Source: Lawsonibacter celer (GTDB taxonomy: Bacteria > Bacillota > Clostridia > Oscillospirales > Oscillospiraceae). From it: DNA of 64,000 bases. Position numbers and translations under genes: made by a program. The notes beneath the pieces were generated by a model. That model was not told the origin of the DNA and made no database searches. It saw only the letters and a program-made list of their open reading frames with translations. Below are positions 34,784 through 45,016 of this stretch, piece by piece; positions within the stretch are counted from its first letter, which is position 1, and each line of letters starts with the position of its first letter. The stretch lies in assembly GCF_014281125.1 (NCBI RefSeq), contig NZ_JACOEA010000001.1, positions 806,001-870,000 of the forward strand, written 5' to 3'.

Positions 34784-37700
34784 CCGGGGGCAGGTAGCGC
34801 CGCCGATCCCCGCCCCGGCCCTCCTCAAAGTGGCAGGCCTCGGCGTACTCGCACCACTGGCAGGCGTTGTGCTCCGGCCCACGCCAGAAGGGGTCGGCGG
34901 CGATGTTCCCCGCCGCCAGCTCCCCGGCGATGTCCCTTAGCACCCGGGAAATATGCCTTTGCAGCTTCCCCAGCCGCTCGGCGGACACCAGGGCTTCCCC
35001 GGTGACGGCCCCGGCGCGGTTCACCCGCACGGGCAGGAAGCGCACGCCCTCCTCCCCCGGGCGCTCCATGGCCTCCAGCACCTCCGGATCATCCAGTACC
35101 AGGCCCTTGCGCCTGAGCTGGGCGTCCACCTTCTTCTGCCGCTCGGCCTCGGTCATGGAGCGGCTGCCCGCCACCACTGCGTCCCGTGCGGGCAGGTAGA
35201 GCACCCCCGCGGGCACGATCTCCCTTCCGTAAAGGGCTTTCCCCTCCCCCTCCAGGGTGAAGAGGTAGAGGAGCATCTGCAGACCCATGCCGTTCCAGAT
35301 GTCAGTCAGGTCGAAGCTCTTGCGGCCGGTCTTGTAGTCCACCACCCGGAGGTAGAGCCGCCCGTCCTTCTCCCAGCCGTCCACCCGGTCCACAAAGCCG
35401 GAAATGCTGACGGTCACCCCGTCCACGTTCAGCTCCACCGGGGGCAGGTCGCCTCTGGCGCCGAAGCCCAGCTCGAAGGAGATGGGCTGAAACTCCGAGG
35501 CGGCCAGCTCCTCGGCCACGTTGTCCACCACCAGGTAGACCGACTTCAAAAGCCGGCGGAAGAGATACTGGAAGCGGGGCGTCTCGTGCTCCAGACCGCC
35601 CAGCTCCTCGGCCACATAGCGGTCCACCGCCTGCTTCGCCAGGGCATGCAGCTCCCCCTCCTCCAGGGCTTTGACTCCGCCCCGCTCCTTTGCGCCCCGC
35701 AGCACATGCTCCAGCACGTAGTGGACAAAGGTGCCGTACTCCGGGGCCTGGAAGCCGGCGGGCCTGCGGGGCTCTGCCCTCAGGCCGTACTGCATGAAAT
35801 AGGAGAAGTGGCAGGACTTGTAGCGATCCATACGGGAGGCGGACATAGGCACACGGCTGCCGTACAGCTCGTCCACCGCCGGACGGCTGAGCCGGCCCCG
35901 CTCCATGCGGGCGGCCCGGCGCATCCGCTCCACCAGGGGGGCGTACCCGGGCAGTTCGGAGAGGGCCTCCCCCACCCCGGGAAAACGGCCTGCCAGCTCC
36001 AGCGCGGGCCGGGGGGCTGCCAGGCGGAAGGAGCCGTCCAGCGCGTCCTCCTGCACCCGGCCCGCCCTGGGGAACAGCGCGCGCAACTTGTGCCAGAGGA
36101 AGGAGGGGCGGCGCTCCTCCCCCTCCGCCCCGGCAGCGGCATAGCTGACATAGAGACGCGCCCGGGGCAGGGCGCAGGTCTCGTAAACAATGGTCATCTC
36201 CCGGTAGAGCTTATCCGACAAACGTGGGGCGGGCTCCAACCCGTAGGAGGCCAACAGGCTGCGGTCGTCGTCGTTCAGAAGTCCCGGCGAGGGGGCGGCC
36301 TGGGGGATGGCCCCGTCATCCGCGCCCAGCAGGAAAAGCACTTTACACCCTTTGTGGGCCAGACGGGGCATCTCCCCGGCGGTGGCCCGGTCCAGGGAGA
36401 CGGGAATGGAGCCCACGTCGTACTGGGAGAGCACCAGGGAGAAGAGCCCGGCAAACTCGTCCAGCTCCATGGGCGTGTCCCCCAGAATGGCCGCGCACTG
36501 CTCCAGAGCGTTGCAGAGAATATCCCAGAGCTGGGCGTATTCCTCCGCCAGGGCGGCCTGGCCCCGCTCCAACAGGGCCTGGGTGCGCTCGCTCAGGCGC
36601 TGGGCAAGGCCGATGGTTTCCAAAAAACTGTAAAGGGCAACCGCCTGTCCGCGCCCGGTGCGGTCCCGATTTTTCCGCAGGGCCTCCAGGGGGGCCACCG
36701 CCCGGCGGCGGACGCCGTCCAGCCGCTCCAGCAGAGCGCGGTCGCCGTCCGTGAAAGGCAGTCCGTACCCCCTGGGGTGCATGGTCCACGGTCCCTTCTG
36801 GGTCCAGCGGCTCCCCTTCAGGTCCCATTTCAGGGCGTAATTCTCCAGCAGGTCGCACTCCTCCTGGGAGATCCCGGTCAGGCCGGTCTTGAGGCAGCGG
36901 AACAGGTCGTCATACTGGTAATTGCCCGCCACTGTCTCCAGAGCGGCGGTGATGAGGGCCAGCACGGGCTTTTGGAGAATGTCGCTCATGCGGCTGAGAA
37001 AGACCGGCACCCCGTAGCGGGCGAACACGGTCTCAATCAGGGCGCCGTAGTCCTCCATGCTCCGGGCGCACACGGCCATATCCCGGAAGCGCACCCCCTC
37101 CTCCCGGGCCAGGCGGACCATTTCCGCCGCCGCCCACTCCACCTCGGAATAGGGAGTATGGGCGGTAAACAGGGTCAGCTCCCGCGCCTCCCCAGTCCAG
37201 GGGGCGGGGCGCTGGTCAAAGAGGTGGGCTTCCAGATAGGCAAGGGATTCCGCCTTACGGGCAGCCTGCTGCGTGCGCACCTGAATTTCCTGGGGAACCC
37301 CCTCCTCCCGGGCCAGGCGGATCAGCTGCCGCGCGGTGCGGCGGGCGGGAGAAAAGACGCCCGCGCCCCCCTCGTCCTCCTCCAGCCGGTCGCAGGTGAG
37401 GGCCACGGTGACGCTGTGGGCCTGGGCGAGCAGGCGGCGGATGACCTCCCGCTCCTGGGGAGTGAAATCGGTGAAGCCGTCGATGTAAATGTCCTGCCCG
37501 GCGGCCCAGCGGGTCTCTTCCAGGGCGGCGGCCAGGCGGGTGAGCCTGTCCCGGGGGTCGGCCCCCTGGCGGGCGGTCAGGGCCTCATAGGCACCGTAGA
37601 TCAGGGACAGGTCCGTCAGCTTGTCCCCCTCCGCTCCTCCGGACGCCTCCCCGGCGGTCCACAGGTGCTCCGGGGTGATGCCGCAGCTCTTCAGCTCGTC

Positions 37701-38066
37701 CACCGTGGCCGCCAGGCCGGAGAGAAAGGCGGGCTTGCGGGAGGGCCGCTGGTAGACCTTCAGCTTAGGGGCCACGGCCTTTCGCGCCGCGGTCAGCAGC
37801 AGCAGGCGCCCCCCAGGATCAAGCGTGGGGGCCGCCAGCCCCCCGGAGACGGCGAACACCCGGCTGGCCAGCCGGGTAAAGGAGAGCACTTCGGCGTACA
37901 GGGAGACTGAATCGCCCCCCAAACGGCACAGACGGCGCTCCGCGTCGTGGGAGTGCTGCTCCGGCACGATGAGCAGCTGGGGCCGCGCCCCGCCGCTCTC
38001 CGCCACAGCGCGCAGCAGCGCGGTGGTCTTCCCCGTACCGGCCCGGCCCAGCAGCAGCTTCAGCAT
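34734..38066 (-). CDS. addB: ATP-dependent helicase/nuclease subunit B
   Basis: 1110 aa from ATG 38066 (SD GGAAGGGGGG). Walker A LLGRAGTGKTTALLRAV lies at the very N-terminus. The C-terminal RecB-type nuclease shows LRVVDYKTGRKSFDL, and four cysteines for an iron-sulfur cluster are visible (one in YKSCHFSYF, three in ACQWCEYAEACHF). The subunit supplies the second nuclease and Chi recognition. A weaker in-frame start upstream extends only into non-conserved sequence. Confidence 0.95.
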   Translation of the reverse strand: MLKLLLGRAGTGKTTALLRAVAESGGARPQLLIVPEQHSHDAERRLCRLGGDSVSLYAEVLSFTRLASRVFAVSGGLAAPTLDPGGRLLLLTAARKAVAPKLKVYQRPSRKPAFLSGLAATVDELKSCGITPEHLWTAGEASGGAEGDKLTDLSLIYGAYEALTARQGADPRDRLTRLAAALEETRWAAGQDIYIDGFTDFTPQEREVIRRLLAQAHSVTVALTCDRLEEDEGGAGVFSPARRTARQLIRLAREEGVPQEIQVRTQQAARKAESLAYLEAHLFDQRPAPWTGEARELTLFTAHTPYSEVEWAAAEMVRLAREEGVRFRDMAVCARSMEDYGALIETVFARYGVPVFLSRMSDILQKPVLALITAALETVAGNYQYDDLFRCLKTGLTGISQEECDLLENYALKWDLKGSRWTQKGPWTMHPRGYGLPFTDGDRALLERLDGVRRRAVAPLEALRKNRDRTGRGQAVALYSFLETIGLAQRLSERTQALLERGQAALAEEYAQLWDILCNALEQCAAILGDTPMELDEFAGLFSLVLSQYDVGSIPVSLDRATAGEMPRLAHKGCKVLFLLGADDGAIPQAAPSPGLLNDDDRSLLASYGLEPAPRLSDKLYREMTIVYETCALPRARLYVSYAAAGAEGEERRPSFLWHKLRALFPRAGRVQEDALDGSFRLAAPRPALELAGRFPGVGEALSELPGYAPLVERMRRAARMERGRLSRPAVDELYGSRVPMSASRMDRYKSCHFSYFMQYGLRAEPRRPAGFQAPEYGTFVHYVLEHVLRGAKERGGVKALEEGELHALAKQAVDRYVAEELGGLEHETPRFQYLFRRLLKSVYLVVDNVAEELAASEFQPISFELGFGARGDLPPVELNVDGVTVSISGFVDRVDGWEKDGRLYLRVVDYKTGRKSFDLTDIWNGMGLQMLLYLFTLEGEGKALYGREIVPAGVLYLPARDAVVAGSRSMTEAERQKKVDAQLRRKGLVLDDPEVLEAMERPGEEGVRFLPVRVNRAGAVTGEALVSAERLGKLQRHISRVLRDIAGELAAGNIAADPFWRGPEHNACQWCEYAEACHFEEGRGGDRRRYLPPVKGEAFWQAVEKEADG

Positions 38067-38120
38067 TGCGCTCCCCCCTTCCAACAGTTTTGTTTTATTA
38101 TAGCATGTTTTCCACTGCAA

Positions 38121-38151
38121 GAAAAGACCGCGCCGGTTCTCCGGCGCGGTC
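38121..38151 (-). terminator. Terminator after guaB
   Basis: GACCGCGCCGG (38126-38136) with CCGGCGCGGTC (38141-38151), TTCT loop on plus; on the minus strand followed by TTTTC. Confidence 0.8.
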
Positions 38152-38167
38152 AGCATTCCGCTTTCGC

Positions 38168-39691
<1,524 letters not shown>

Positions 39692-39693
39692 TT

Positions 39694-39722
39694 ATTCTAC
39701 AAGATATACGCCCAATTATCAA
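39694..39722 (-). promoter_or_regulatory. Promoter of guaB
   Basis: TTGATA (39717-39722 on minus), 17-bp spacer, TAGAAT (39694-39699). A GGGGAC/GTCCCC dyad lies in the leader just before the guaB start. Confidence 0.65.
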
Positions 39723-40465
39723 CACTTTTCTAGCGGAGAGAGAGCGAGCATTCCATCAAAGCGGCCTACACCGCCGCAGTCCGCTCCATGGACAAAGCAG
39801 CGCTCCCCCTGCCAGGCGGCGGATAGGTCCAGCACCTCCCCCGCGCGGCACTCCTTCAGGTAACCCACCTGGAGCTCCGAGACAAAATGTCCCTTCAGGC
39901 GCTCCTCCAGCCGGGCCGCGTCGGCAATGGCGTCGGCGTAGCGCACATTGTTGACATGCCCATTGCTGTCCGTGTCGCTGTAATGGAAGCGGCGGCGCTC
40001 CACCAGCGCCATCTCCTCCGGCATCCGGAGCTTGGAGAGGGTCTTTTCCTTACACAGGGTTCCTCCCCAGGTGTCCTCTATCCCCGCCAGCCTGGACATG
40101 CGCAGCAGGCGGCGGCTCTCCACGTCGGCCAGCACCCAGGTGCTCACCGCCTCGCCCACTGCAACGCCGTCCACCAGCAGGTCAAAATCCCGGTAGAGGG
40201 CTGCGCCCCGGTCCGCCCGGTGCCAAGTGCGCACGGTAACCTGCTCGTCCCACATCAGCGGCCGCTCCAGACGGTACCACATGCGGGCCACCATCCAGAT
40301 GGCGTGGCAGCGCTCCATTATCTCCGGGCCGGAAATATGGATCTCGCAGGCCGCCTGTGTGGCCGCCTCCTGCAGCATTTCCAGCACGCCTGAGGGCCGG
40401 CACTGGTAGTAGAGCCCCGCCGCCCCCGCGCTTACCCGATACGATGCCTCGTAAAACACATCCAT
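39719..40465 (-). CDS. Acyl-ACP thioesterase
   Basis: 248 aa, tandem hotdog fold of the FatA/FatB type. First hotdog: GLYYQCRPSGVLEMLQEAA, WMVARMWYRLERPL; second hotdog carries the catalytic DSNGHVNNVRYADAI (Asn/His) and HFVSELQVGYLKECRAGEVLDL. It releases fatty acids from ACP. Ends at the guaB promoter; cotranscribed with the zinc-ribbon protein gene 2 bp upstream. Confidence 0.88.
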   Translation of the reverse strand: MDVFYEASYRVSAGAAGLYYQCRPSGVLEMLQEAATQAACEIHISGPEIMERCHAIWMVARMWYRLERPLMWDEQVTVRTWHRADRGAALYRDFDLLVDGVAVGEAVSTWVLADVESRRLLRMSRLAGIEDTWGGTLCKEKTLSKLRMPEEMALVERRRFHYSDTDSNGHVNNVRYADAIADAARLEERLKGHFVSELQVGYLKECRAGEVLDLSAAWQGERCFVHGADCGGVGRFDGMLALSPLEKC

Positions 40466-40467
40466 AC

Positions 40468-41088
40468 TCAGCGCCCCTCTCCGCCGCGGATGAGCAGCCT
40501 GGTCTTGCAGCAGATGTCGTCAATATCGTCCGCCGTGGCCGCCGGAATGCGCATCGCCGCGCCGCAATCGGCGCAGAACAGGTCGACGGAGCTGTAATTT
40601 ACCTGCAGCTTCCACCGGTGAGAGCCGCAGGTGCAGGAGATCCCGTCCCGCTGGGCAATCTCCTTGAGCTCGGAGAGCACCTCATGCATCACCAGCTCGT
40701 CCAGAAAGGCCCCCCGCTCGCCGTCCTTCGGCCCCAGCTTATCCGTCGCCCCCTCCAGCCGCTTCATGGCGGCAAAGACAGGCCCCTCCTCGCCCACGTA
40801 GCAGCAGTCCAGCCCCGTGGCTGCGCAGGAAAACGCCAGCACCTTTTCCTCCAGCAGGGCGCGGGCCGAGCAGGCCACAGTGTGATCCCGGCCGCAGGCC
40901 AGGCAGGGCACGCACAGCCGGGCGTGGGTCCCGTCCGGCTCCACCCGCAGAGCAGATTTCCCGCAGGGGCAGGGCAGTCGGCTGGCCGAAGCGGCGAGCT
41001 GAAAGGCGCTGCGCTCCACGATCACGGGCTGGCGGCAGGCGGGACAGACATAGGCCAGGGTACGCATGGGTTCTTTCAAGGGGTTCAT
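40468..41088 (-). CDS. Cysteine-rich zinc-ribbon protein, unknown function
   Basis: 206 aa with at least three CxxC or CxC-type pairs: CPACRQ and CPCGKS near the N-terminus, CVPCLACGRDH in the middle, and CTCGSHRW with FCADCGAAM near the C-terminus, consistent with two or three treble-clef/zinc-ribbon modules. No catalytic motif is seen. It may be a nucleic-acid or protein-binding factor. Two bp upstream of the thioesterase gene. Confidence 0.65.
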   Translation of the reverse strand: MNPLKEPMRTLAYVCPACRQPVIVERSAFQLAASASRLPCPCGKSALRVEPDGTHARLCVPCLACGRDHTVACSARALLEEKVLAFSCAATGLDCCYVGEEGPVFAAMKRLEGATDKLGPKDGERGAFLDELVMHEVLSELKEIAQRDGISCTCGSHRWKLQVNYSSVDLFCADCGAAMRIPAATADDIDDICCKTRLLIRGGEGR

Positions 41089-41237
41089 CCTCCCTCTCTC
41101 GTCAAAAAATGAGTAAGAGATATTATACCTCTTTTTCGGCCGCTTGACCAGTACATTCGTTCCAAAATGTAAGCGGATATTTCCTCTCTTTTGGTGAATA
41201 CTAAGGCCGATTCTTTTCGCAAAGAGAGGTAATCCCT

Positions 41238-42251
41238 ATGACCACAAAAAAATTGGGGCGGCAGACGGTGGCCCTTGCTACGCCGCCCTCTATCGCCGGC
41301 CATGCCAACGTGGTTGGCAAAAAGGAGGGGGACGGTCCCCTCGCCTCCAGCTTTGACCTGATCGAACAGGATGATACCTTTGGAGAAAAGAGCTGGGAGA
41401 AGGCGGAGAGCGCCATGCAGAAGCTGGCTCTCTCCTCCGCCCTGGACAAGGCCAAGCAGCCCGCCTCCGCCATGGACTATATCTTTGCCGGAGACCTTTT
41501 AAACCAGTGCATCGGCACGGGCTTTGCCGTCCGCGGGCAGGACATCCCCTTTTATGGTCTGTACGGGGCGTGCTCCACCATGGCGGAATCCCTCTCCCTG
41601 GCCGCCATGATGCTGGACGGCGGCTTCGGCGAGTGGGCGGCCGCCATGACCTCTTCCCACTTCTGCTCCGCCGAGCGGCAGTACCGCACCCCTCTGGAAT
41701 ACGGCTCTCAGCGCACCCCCACCGCCCAGTGGACCGTGACCGGCTCCGGCTGTGTGATCCTGGCTCGGGAGGGGGACGGCCCCTATATAACCCATGTGAC
41801 CACGGGCAAAATTGTGGACAAGGGCATCAAGGACGCCAACAACATGGGTGCCGCCATGGCCCCGGCCGCCTACGAGACCATCAAGGCCCATTTTCAGGAC
41901 ACAGGCCGCAGGCCCTCCGACTATGAACTGATCGTCACCGGCGACCTGGGAAAACTGGGCTACGAGATCGTCTCCGACCTGTTCCGGAAGGACGGCATAG
42001 AGCTGAACCATTTTGCCGACTGCGGCATGCTGATCTACGACCTGGAGGCCCAAGACGTGCACTGCGGCGGCTCCGGCTGCGGCTGCTCCGCCGTGGTGCT
42101 CACCGGGTATCTGCTCAACGGCATGCGCGCCGGCCGCTGGAAGAACATTCTCTTCTGCGGCACCGGCGCTCTGCTCTCCCCCACCTCGTCCCAGCAGGGG
42201 GAGAGCATCCCCTGCATCTGCCACGCGGTCAGCATTTCTGTGAACAAATAA
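41238..42251 (+). CDS. spoVAD: Stage V sporulation protein AD
   Basis: 337 aa. Thiolase-like fold lacking catalytic cysteines, as in SpoVAD, which binds dipicolinic acid during its uptake into the forespore. Family segments are GRQTVALATPPSIAGHANVVGKKEGDGPL, DTFGEKSWEKAESAM, AGDLLNQCIGTGFAVR, LYGACSTMAESLSLAAMMLDGGF and FCSAERQYRTPLEYG. A TGAATA box (41195-41200) could be a forespore sigma -35, but no matching -10 is clear. The partner spoVAC is not adjacent. Confidence 0.95.
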   Translation: MTTKKLGRQTVALATPPSIAGHANVVGKKEGDGPLASSFDLIEQDDTFGEKSWEKAESAMQKLALSSALDKAKQPASAMDYIFAGDLLNQCIGTGFAVRGQDIPFYGLYGACSTMAESLSLAAMMLDGGFGEWAAAMTSSHFCSAERQYRTPLEYGSQRTPTAQWTVTGSGCVILAREGDGPYITHVTTGKIVDKGIKDANNMGAAMAPAAYETIKAHFQDTGRRPSDYELIVTGDLGKLGYEIVSDLFRKDGIELNHFADCGMLIYDLEAQDVHCGGSGCGCSAVVLTGYLLNGMRAGRWKNILFCGTGALLSPTSSQQGESIPCICHAVSISVNK

Positions 42252-42263
42252 GGAGGAGCGGAT

Positions 42264-42632
42264 ATGGACGTTTTCTGGGAATATGCCAGAGCCTTCCTGT
42301 GCGGCGGTATTCTGTGCCTCATCGGACAGGTTCTGATTGATAAAACCTCGCTTACCCCGGCGAAAATTCTGGTCATCTATGTGGTCTCCGGGGTGATTCT
42401 GGGTGGGCTGGGCCTCTACAAATATATTGTGGAATGGGGCGGCGCCGGGGCCACGGTCCCCCTGACCGGCTTCGGCTATCTGCTGGCCAAGGGCGTGTCC
42501 AAGGCCGTGGAGGAACAGGGGGCTCTGGGTGCGCTCACCGGCGGGGTCACCGCCGCCGCTGGTGGCATCACTGCCGCCATCTTCTTTGGATACCTGGTCG
42601 CCCTGATCTTCAAGCCAAAGGGGAAGGGTTGA
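42264..42632 (+). CDS. spoVAE: Stage V sporulation protein AE (membrane)
   Basis: 122 aa, three to four membrane helices. FCGGILCLIGQVLIDKT-like N-terminus (here RAFLCGGILCLIGQVLID), YVVSGVILGGLGLYKYIVEWGGAGATVPLTGFGYLLAKGV and C-terminal GITAAIFFGYLVALIFKPK match SpoVAE (SpoVAEb type). It belongs to the spore DPA channel. AGGAGG lies before the ATG, 12 bp after spoVAD. Confidence 0.93.
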   Translation: MDVFWEYARAFLCGGILCLIGQVLIDKTSLTPAKILVIYVVSGVILGGLGLYKYIVEWGGAGATVPLTGFGYLLAKGVSKAVEEQGALGALTGGVTAAAGGITAAIFFGYLVALIFKPKGKG

Positions 42633-42674
42633 CAAGGAAACGGGGGATGCTGCGGCATCCCCCGTTTCCTTGTC
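42631..42674. terminator. 20-bp hairpin between spoVAE and the 5'-nucleotidase gene
   Basis: Bases 42631-42650 pair perfectly with 42655-42674 over a 4-nt TGCG loop, immediately after the spoVAE stop. No T-run follows on either side, so Rho-independent action would be non-canonical. Confidence 0.55.
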
Positions 42675-42702
42675 TGTATTCCGCGGCTGCGCACCCGGCG
42701 CC

Positions 42703-44691
42703 TCAGCCCCGGTAGGGGCGGTAGCCTGAACCCCTGCGCTTCCCGCAGTATCTCGTCCGCCGGCCCCGGGTGGCAATCCGATACGCCAGGAACACCACCA
42801 GGACAATGACCGCCAGAGCCACGAGCAGCACCAGCAGCGTAATCCAATTGGGATGCTTCAGCAGCTCCACCGGATTCCAGGAGGGTGCGGACACCTTCCG
42901 CCCTTCCGACGCGGCATATCGGCTGTCCACAGTGCCCATGGACTGAAGATAAGAGGCCAGAGCATACCACTCCTTGACTTCGCTGCCATTGGCATTGTGT
43001 ATGATGTGCGCCTCGTAGTCGTCAATCTCGAGGCCCTGGGCATCCTTGGGCGTGATGGAGAGGATGCCGAAGGATTTGGCGTTCACCGCGCCCAGCATCT
43101 GCCCGGAGTAAAGGCCGGTCACCACCCGATAGAGCCTGTCGTCCTCCAGCGGGAGCACAGAACCGTCCGGGAGCACCTGAGCGCAGCTGGTCACCTTATT
43201 GAAAATCATCCGGTTGGGGTTGTAGCTCCAGGTCATGCCCGCCGGGTACAGTTGGGCGGCGGGCATCAGCGGGGTGACAGAGGCGTCCACCTCAAAGGCG
43301 TCCTTCAGCTCCCTTCCGGTCAGCCAGACCGACACCAGGGGGTAGCCCGGCGTGCCGTCCCCGCCGGACCCCAGTGAGGAGACGTTGAAGGCGTCCGAGG
43401 TGGAAATGTCCCCTTTGGCAAAGGACGCCCGGATCACGCCTGAGGCCACCACGGCGAAATCCACCGGCACATAGTCCTCCCCTTCGGCCTGCTGCACCGC
43501 GTAAATATAGCTGTCGGCGATCAGGCTGCCCAGAGGGTCCTCCTCCTGGGTCTGCGCAAACTGGCCGATGGGCGTAAAATCGAATGGGCTCTGCGCCAGC
43601 ACCTGGTCGAAGCTCAGACCGTAGCCGGCCAGATAGGACGTGTCCACTTCCTTCTTGAACCGCGCCGCCATGGCGGCCATCTCCGGGTCGTCCGGCACCG
43701 TCTCGTCCACCGGTACAAGGCGGTACTCCTCACAGGTCACGGCCCCGTCCGACCCGCTACGGCCAATGGTGAGCACCCCCAGGTTCTGGGTGTACTCCCC
43801 GCAGGAGACGATGAGGGTGTCGTTGACGCGGATGGGCTCCTCCGTGGTGGAGTGGGTGTGGCCGGAGACAATCACGTCGATGCCGTCCACCGCTTTGGCC
43901 AGCTCATGGTCCTCCCCCTTGCCGTCCGTAGTGCCGGAGTGGGAGAGACAGATGATATAATCGGCCGCCGCCTGCTCCTGAATCTCCGCCACCACACGCC
44001 TAGCCGCCTCGGCAATGGGGGTAAACTCCATGCCGGACATGGGGGCGCACTCGTCGGCGTCCACCCCCAGTACGCCGAATACCGCCACGCGCAGGACGTC
44101 CTGCTCCTTTCCCCGGAAGCCGGGCCGTTCCAGCACCACATAGTCGGTCACGCCATAATTCTCCCAGGCGTCCCAGCTGCGCTGGTCGGTCTGCGGGGGC
44201 TGATAGTTGGCCTGCACCAGGGCGGGCAGCACTTCCCCGCTGGCCGCGGCGGCATTGAGCATGTCCGCCAAGCCGGAGGCGCGGTAGTCAAACTCATGGT
44301 TGCCCAGGGTGGTCACATCGTATCCCATGGCCCCCAGTGCGCGCAGCTCCGGGGCTTCGGTCGCGTAGACGGTCTGAAATAGGGAGCCCATGGAGAAATC
44401 TCCCCCATCCAGGGTGACCACCGCCCGGCCGTTCGCCCCGTAGGCCGTATCTGCCGCTGCCGCCGCCCGCTCCTGTTTCAGCAGGGTTGCCAGGCGGGTA
44501 TAGCCGCCGTACTCCCCTCCGCCCTCCGCGGGCGAGGGCAGAAAATGGTCGTGGGTGTCGTGGGTAAACAGGATGGTCAGGGAATCCGGGGTCATCATAG
44601 GGGTATCTGCGCGCGCTGCAGGCGGCAGCGCCCCGACCAACAGCAGGGCCGCCGACAGCAGCGCCCCCAACCGTGCAATGATCCGCTTCAT
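42703..44691 (-). CDS. Cell-surface 5'-nucleotidase / metallophosphatase (UshA-like)
   Basis: 662 aa. Signal peptide (about 1-28, ARLGALLSAALLLVGALPPAARA). Metallophosphoesterase domain with dimetal motifs FTHDTHDHF, LDGGDFSMGS, TLGNHEFDY, CLSHSG and VSGHTHS, then a 5'-nucleotidase C-terminal substrate domain (ADSYIYAVQQA, VASGVIRASFAKGDIS). A membrane anchor lies near the C-terminus (WITLLVLLVALAVIVLVVFLAY) with a basic tail, so the enzyme is tethered outside the cell. Probably scavenges phosphate and nucleosides. Confidence 0.9.
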   Translation of the reverse strand: MKRIIARLGALLSAALLLVGALPPAARADTPMMTPDSLTILFTHDTHDHFLPSPAEGGGEYGGYTRLATLLKQERAAAAADTAYGANGRAVVTLDGGDFSMGSLFQTVYATEAPELRALGAMGYDVTTLGNHEFDYRASGLADMLNAAAASGEVLPALVQANYQPPQTDQRSWDAWENYGVTDYVVLERPGFRGKEQDVLRVAVFGVLGVDADECAPMSGMEFTPIAEAARRVVAEIQEQAAADYIICLSHSGTTDGKGEDHELAKAVDGIDVIVSGHTHSTTEEPIRVNDTLIVSCGEYTQNLGVLTIGRSGSDGAVTCEEYRLVPVDETVPDDPEMAAMAARFKKEVDTSYLAGYGLSFDQVLAQSPFDFTPIGQFAQTQEEDPLGSLIADSYIYAVQQAEGEDYVPVDFAVVASGVIRASFAKGDISTSDAFNVSSLGSGGDGTPGYPLVSVWLTGRELKDAFEVDASVTPLMPAAQLYPAGMTWSYNPNRMIFNKVTSCAQVLPDGSVLPLEDDRLYRVVTGLYSGQMLGAVNAKSFGILSITPKDAQGLEIDDYEAHIIHNANGSEVKEWYALASYLQSMGTVDSRYAASEGRKVSAPSWNPVELLKHPNWITLLVLLVALAVIVLVVFLAYRIATRGRRTRYCGKRRGSGYRPYRG

Positions 44692-44742
44692 TTCTGCGTC
44701 CTCCGTTTTCTTTCATCCATTTCGCGCAGGATTTTCCAATTC

Positions 44743-44772
44743 ATTATACCTGCTTCCCCCTCATTCCGTCAA
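44743..44772 (-). promoter_or_regulatory. Promoter of the 5'-nucleotidase gene
   Basis: TTGACG (44767-44772 on minus), 18-bp spacer, TATAAT (44743-44748). Confidence 0.75.
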
Positions 44773-44814
44773 CCGGATTCGCCGCGCCGGCCGGCCAAGA
44801 ACGAAAAATTCCTG

Positions 44815-44843
44815 TTGACAAGGCGCTCCCTGTCTGGTATACT
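44815..44843 (+). promoter_or_regulatory. Promoter of infC-rpmI-rplT
   Basis: Consensus TTGACA (44815-44820), 17-bp spacer, TATACT (44838-44843). Confidence 0.8.
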
Positions 44844-44849
44844 ATCACA

Positions 44850-45002
44850 GCACAATAAAGCAGGAACGGTACCCCCGTCCTCACCTTCAGCGCACTGCGA
44901 AGAGGTCAAGATTCGTTTTTTGGCGCGCCGGCTATCCGGGGCTGTCAATTCATGGGATGCGGGTACCTGACTGGTAGCCGCTTTTTTGTACGTTTTTGAA
45001 TT
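44850..45002 (+). promoter_or_regulatory. L20-type leader with transcription attenuator before infC
   Basis: The leader of about 150 nt ends in an intrinsic terminator: GCGGgTACC (44959-44967) with GGTAgCCGC (44973-44981), then TTTTTT. An upstream segment GGTACCC (44868-44874) is exactly complementary to GGGTACC (44961-44967), the left arm of that terminator, so an antiterminator pairing is possible. In Firmicutes, L20 binding to such a leader represses infC-rpmI-rplT, and this arrangement fits. No ORF is present. Confidence 0.75.
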
Positions 45003-45016
45003 GGAGGTGCTTTCGT

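Noticed and set aside
34556..34882. 108-codon minus-strand frame between addB and addA
   Set aside because: Out of frame with both genes and without SD; largely antisense or overlapping shadow.
34953..37910. 985-codon open frame antisense to addB
   Set aside because: Low-complexity Gly/Pro/Arg-rich product, the typical antisense shadow of a GC-rich gene.
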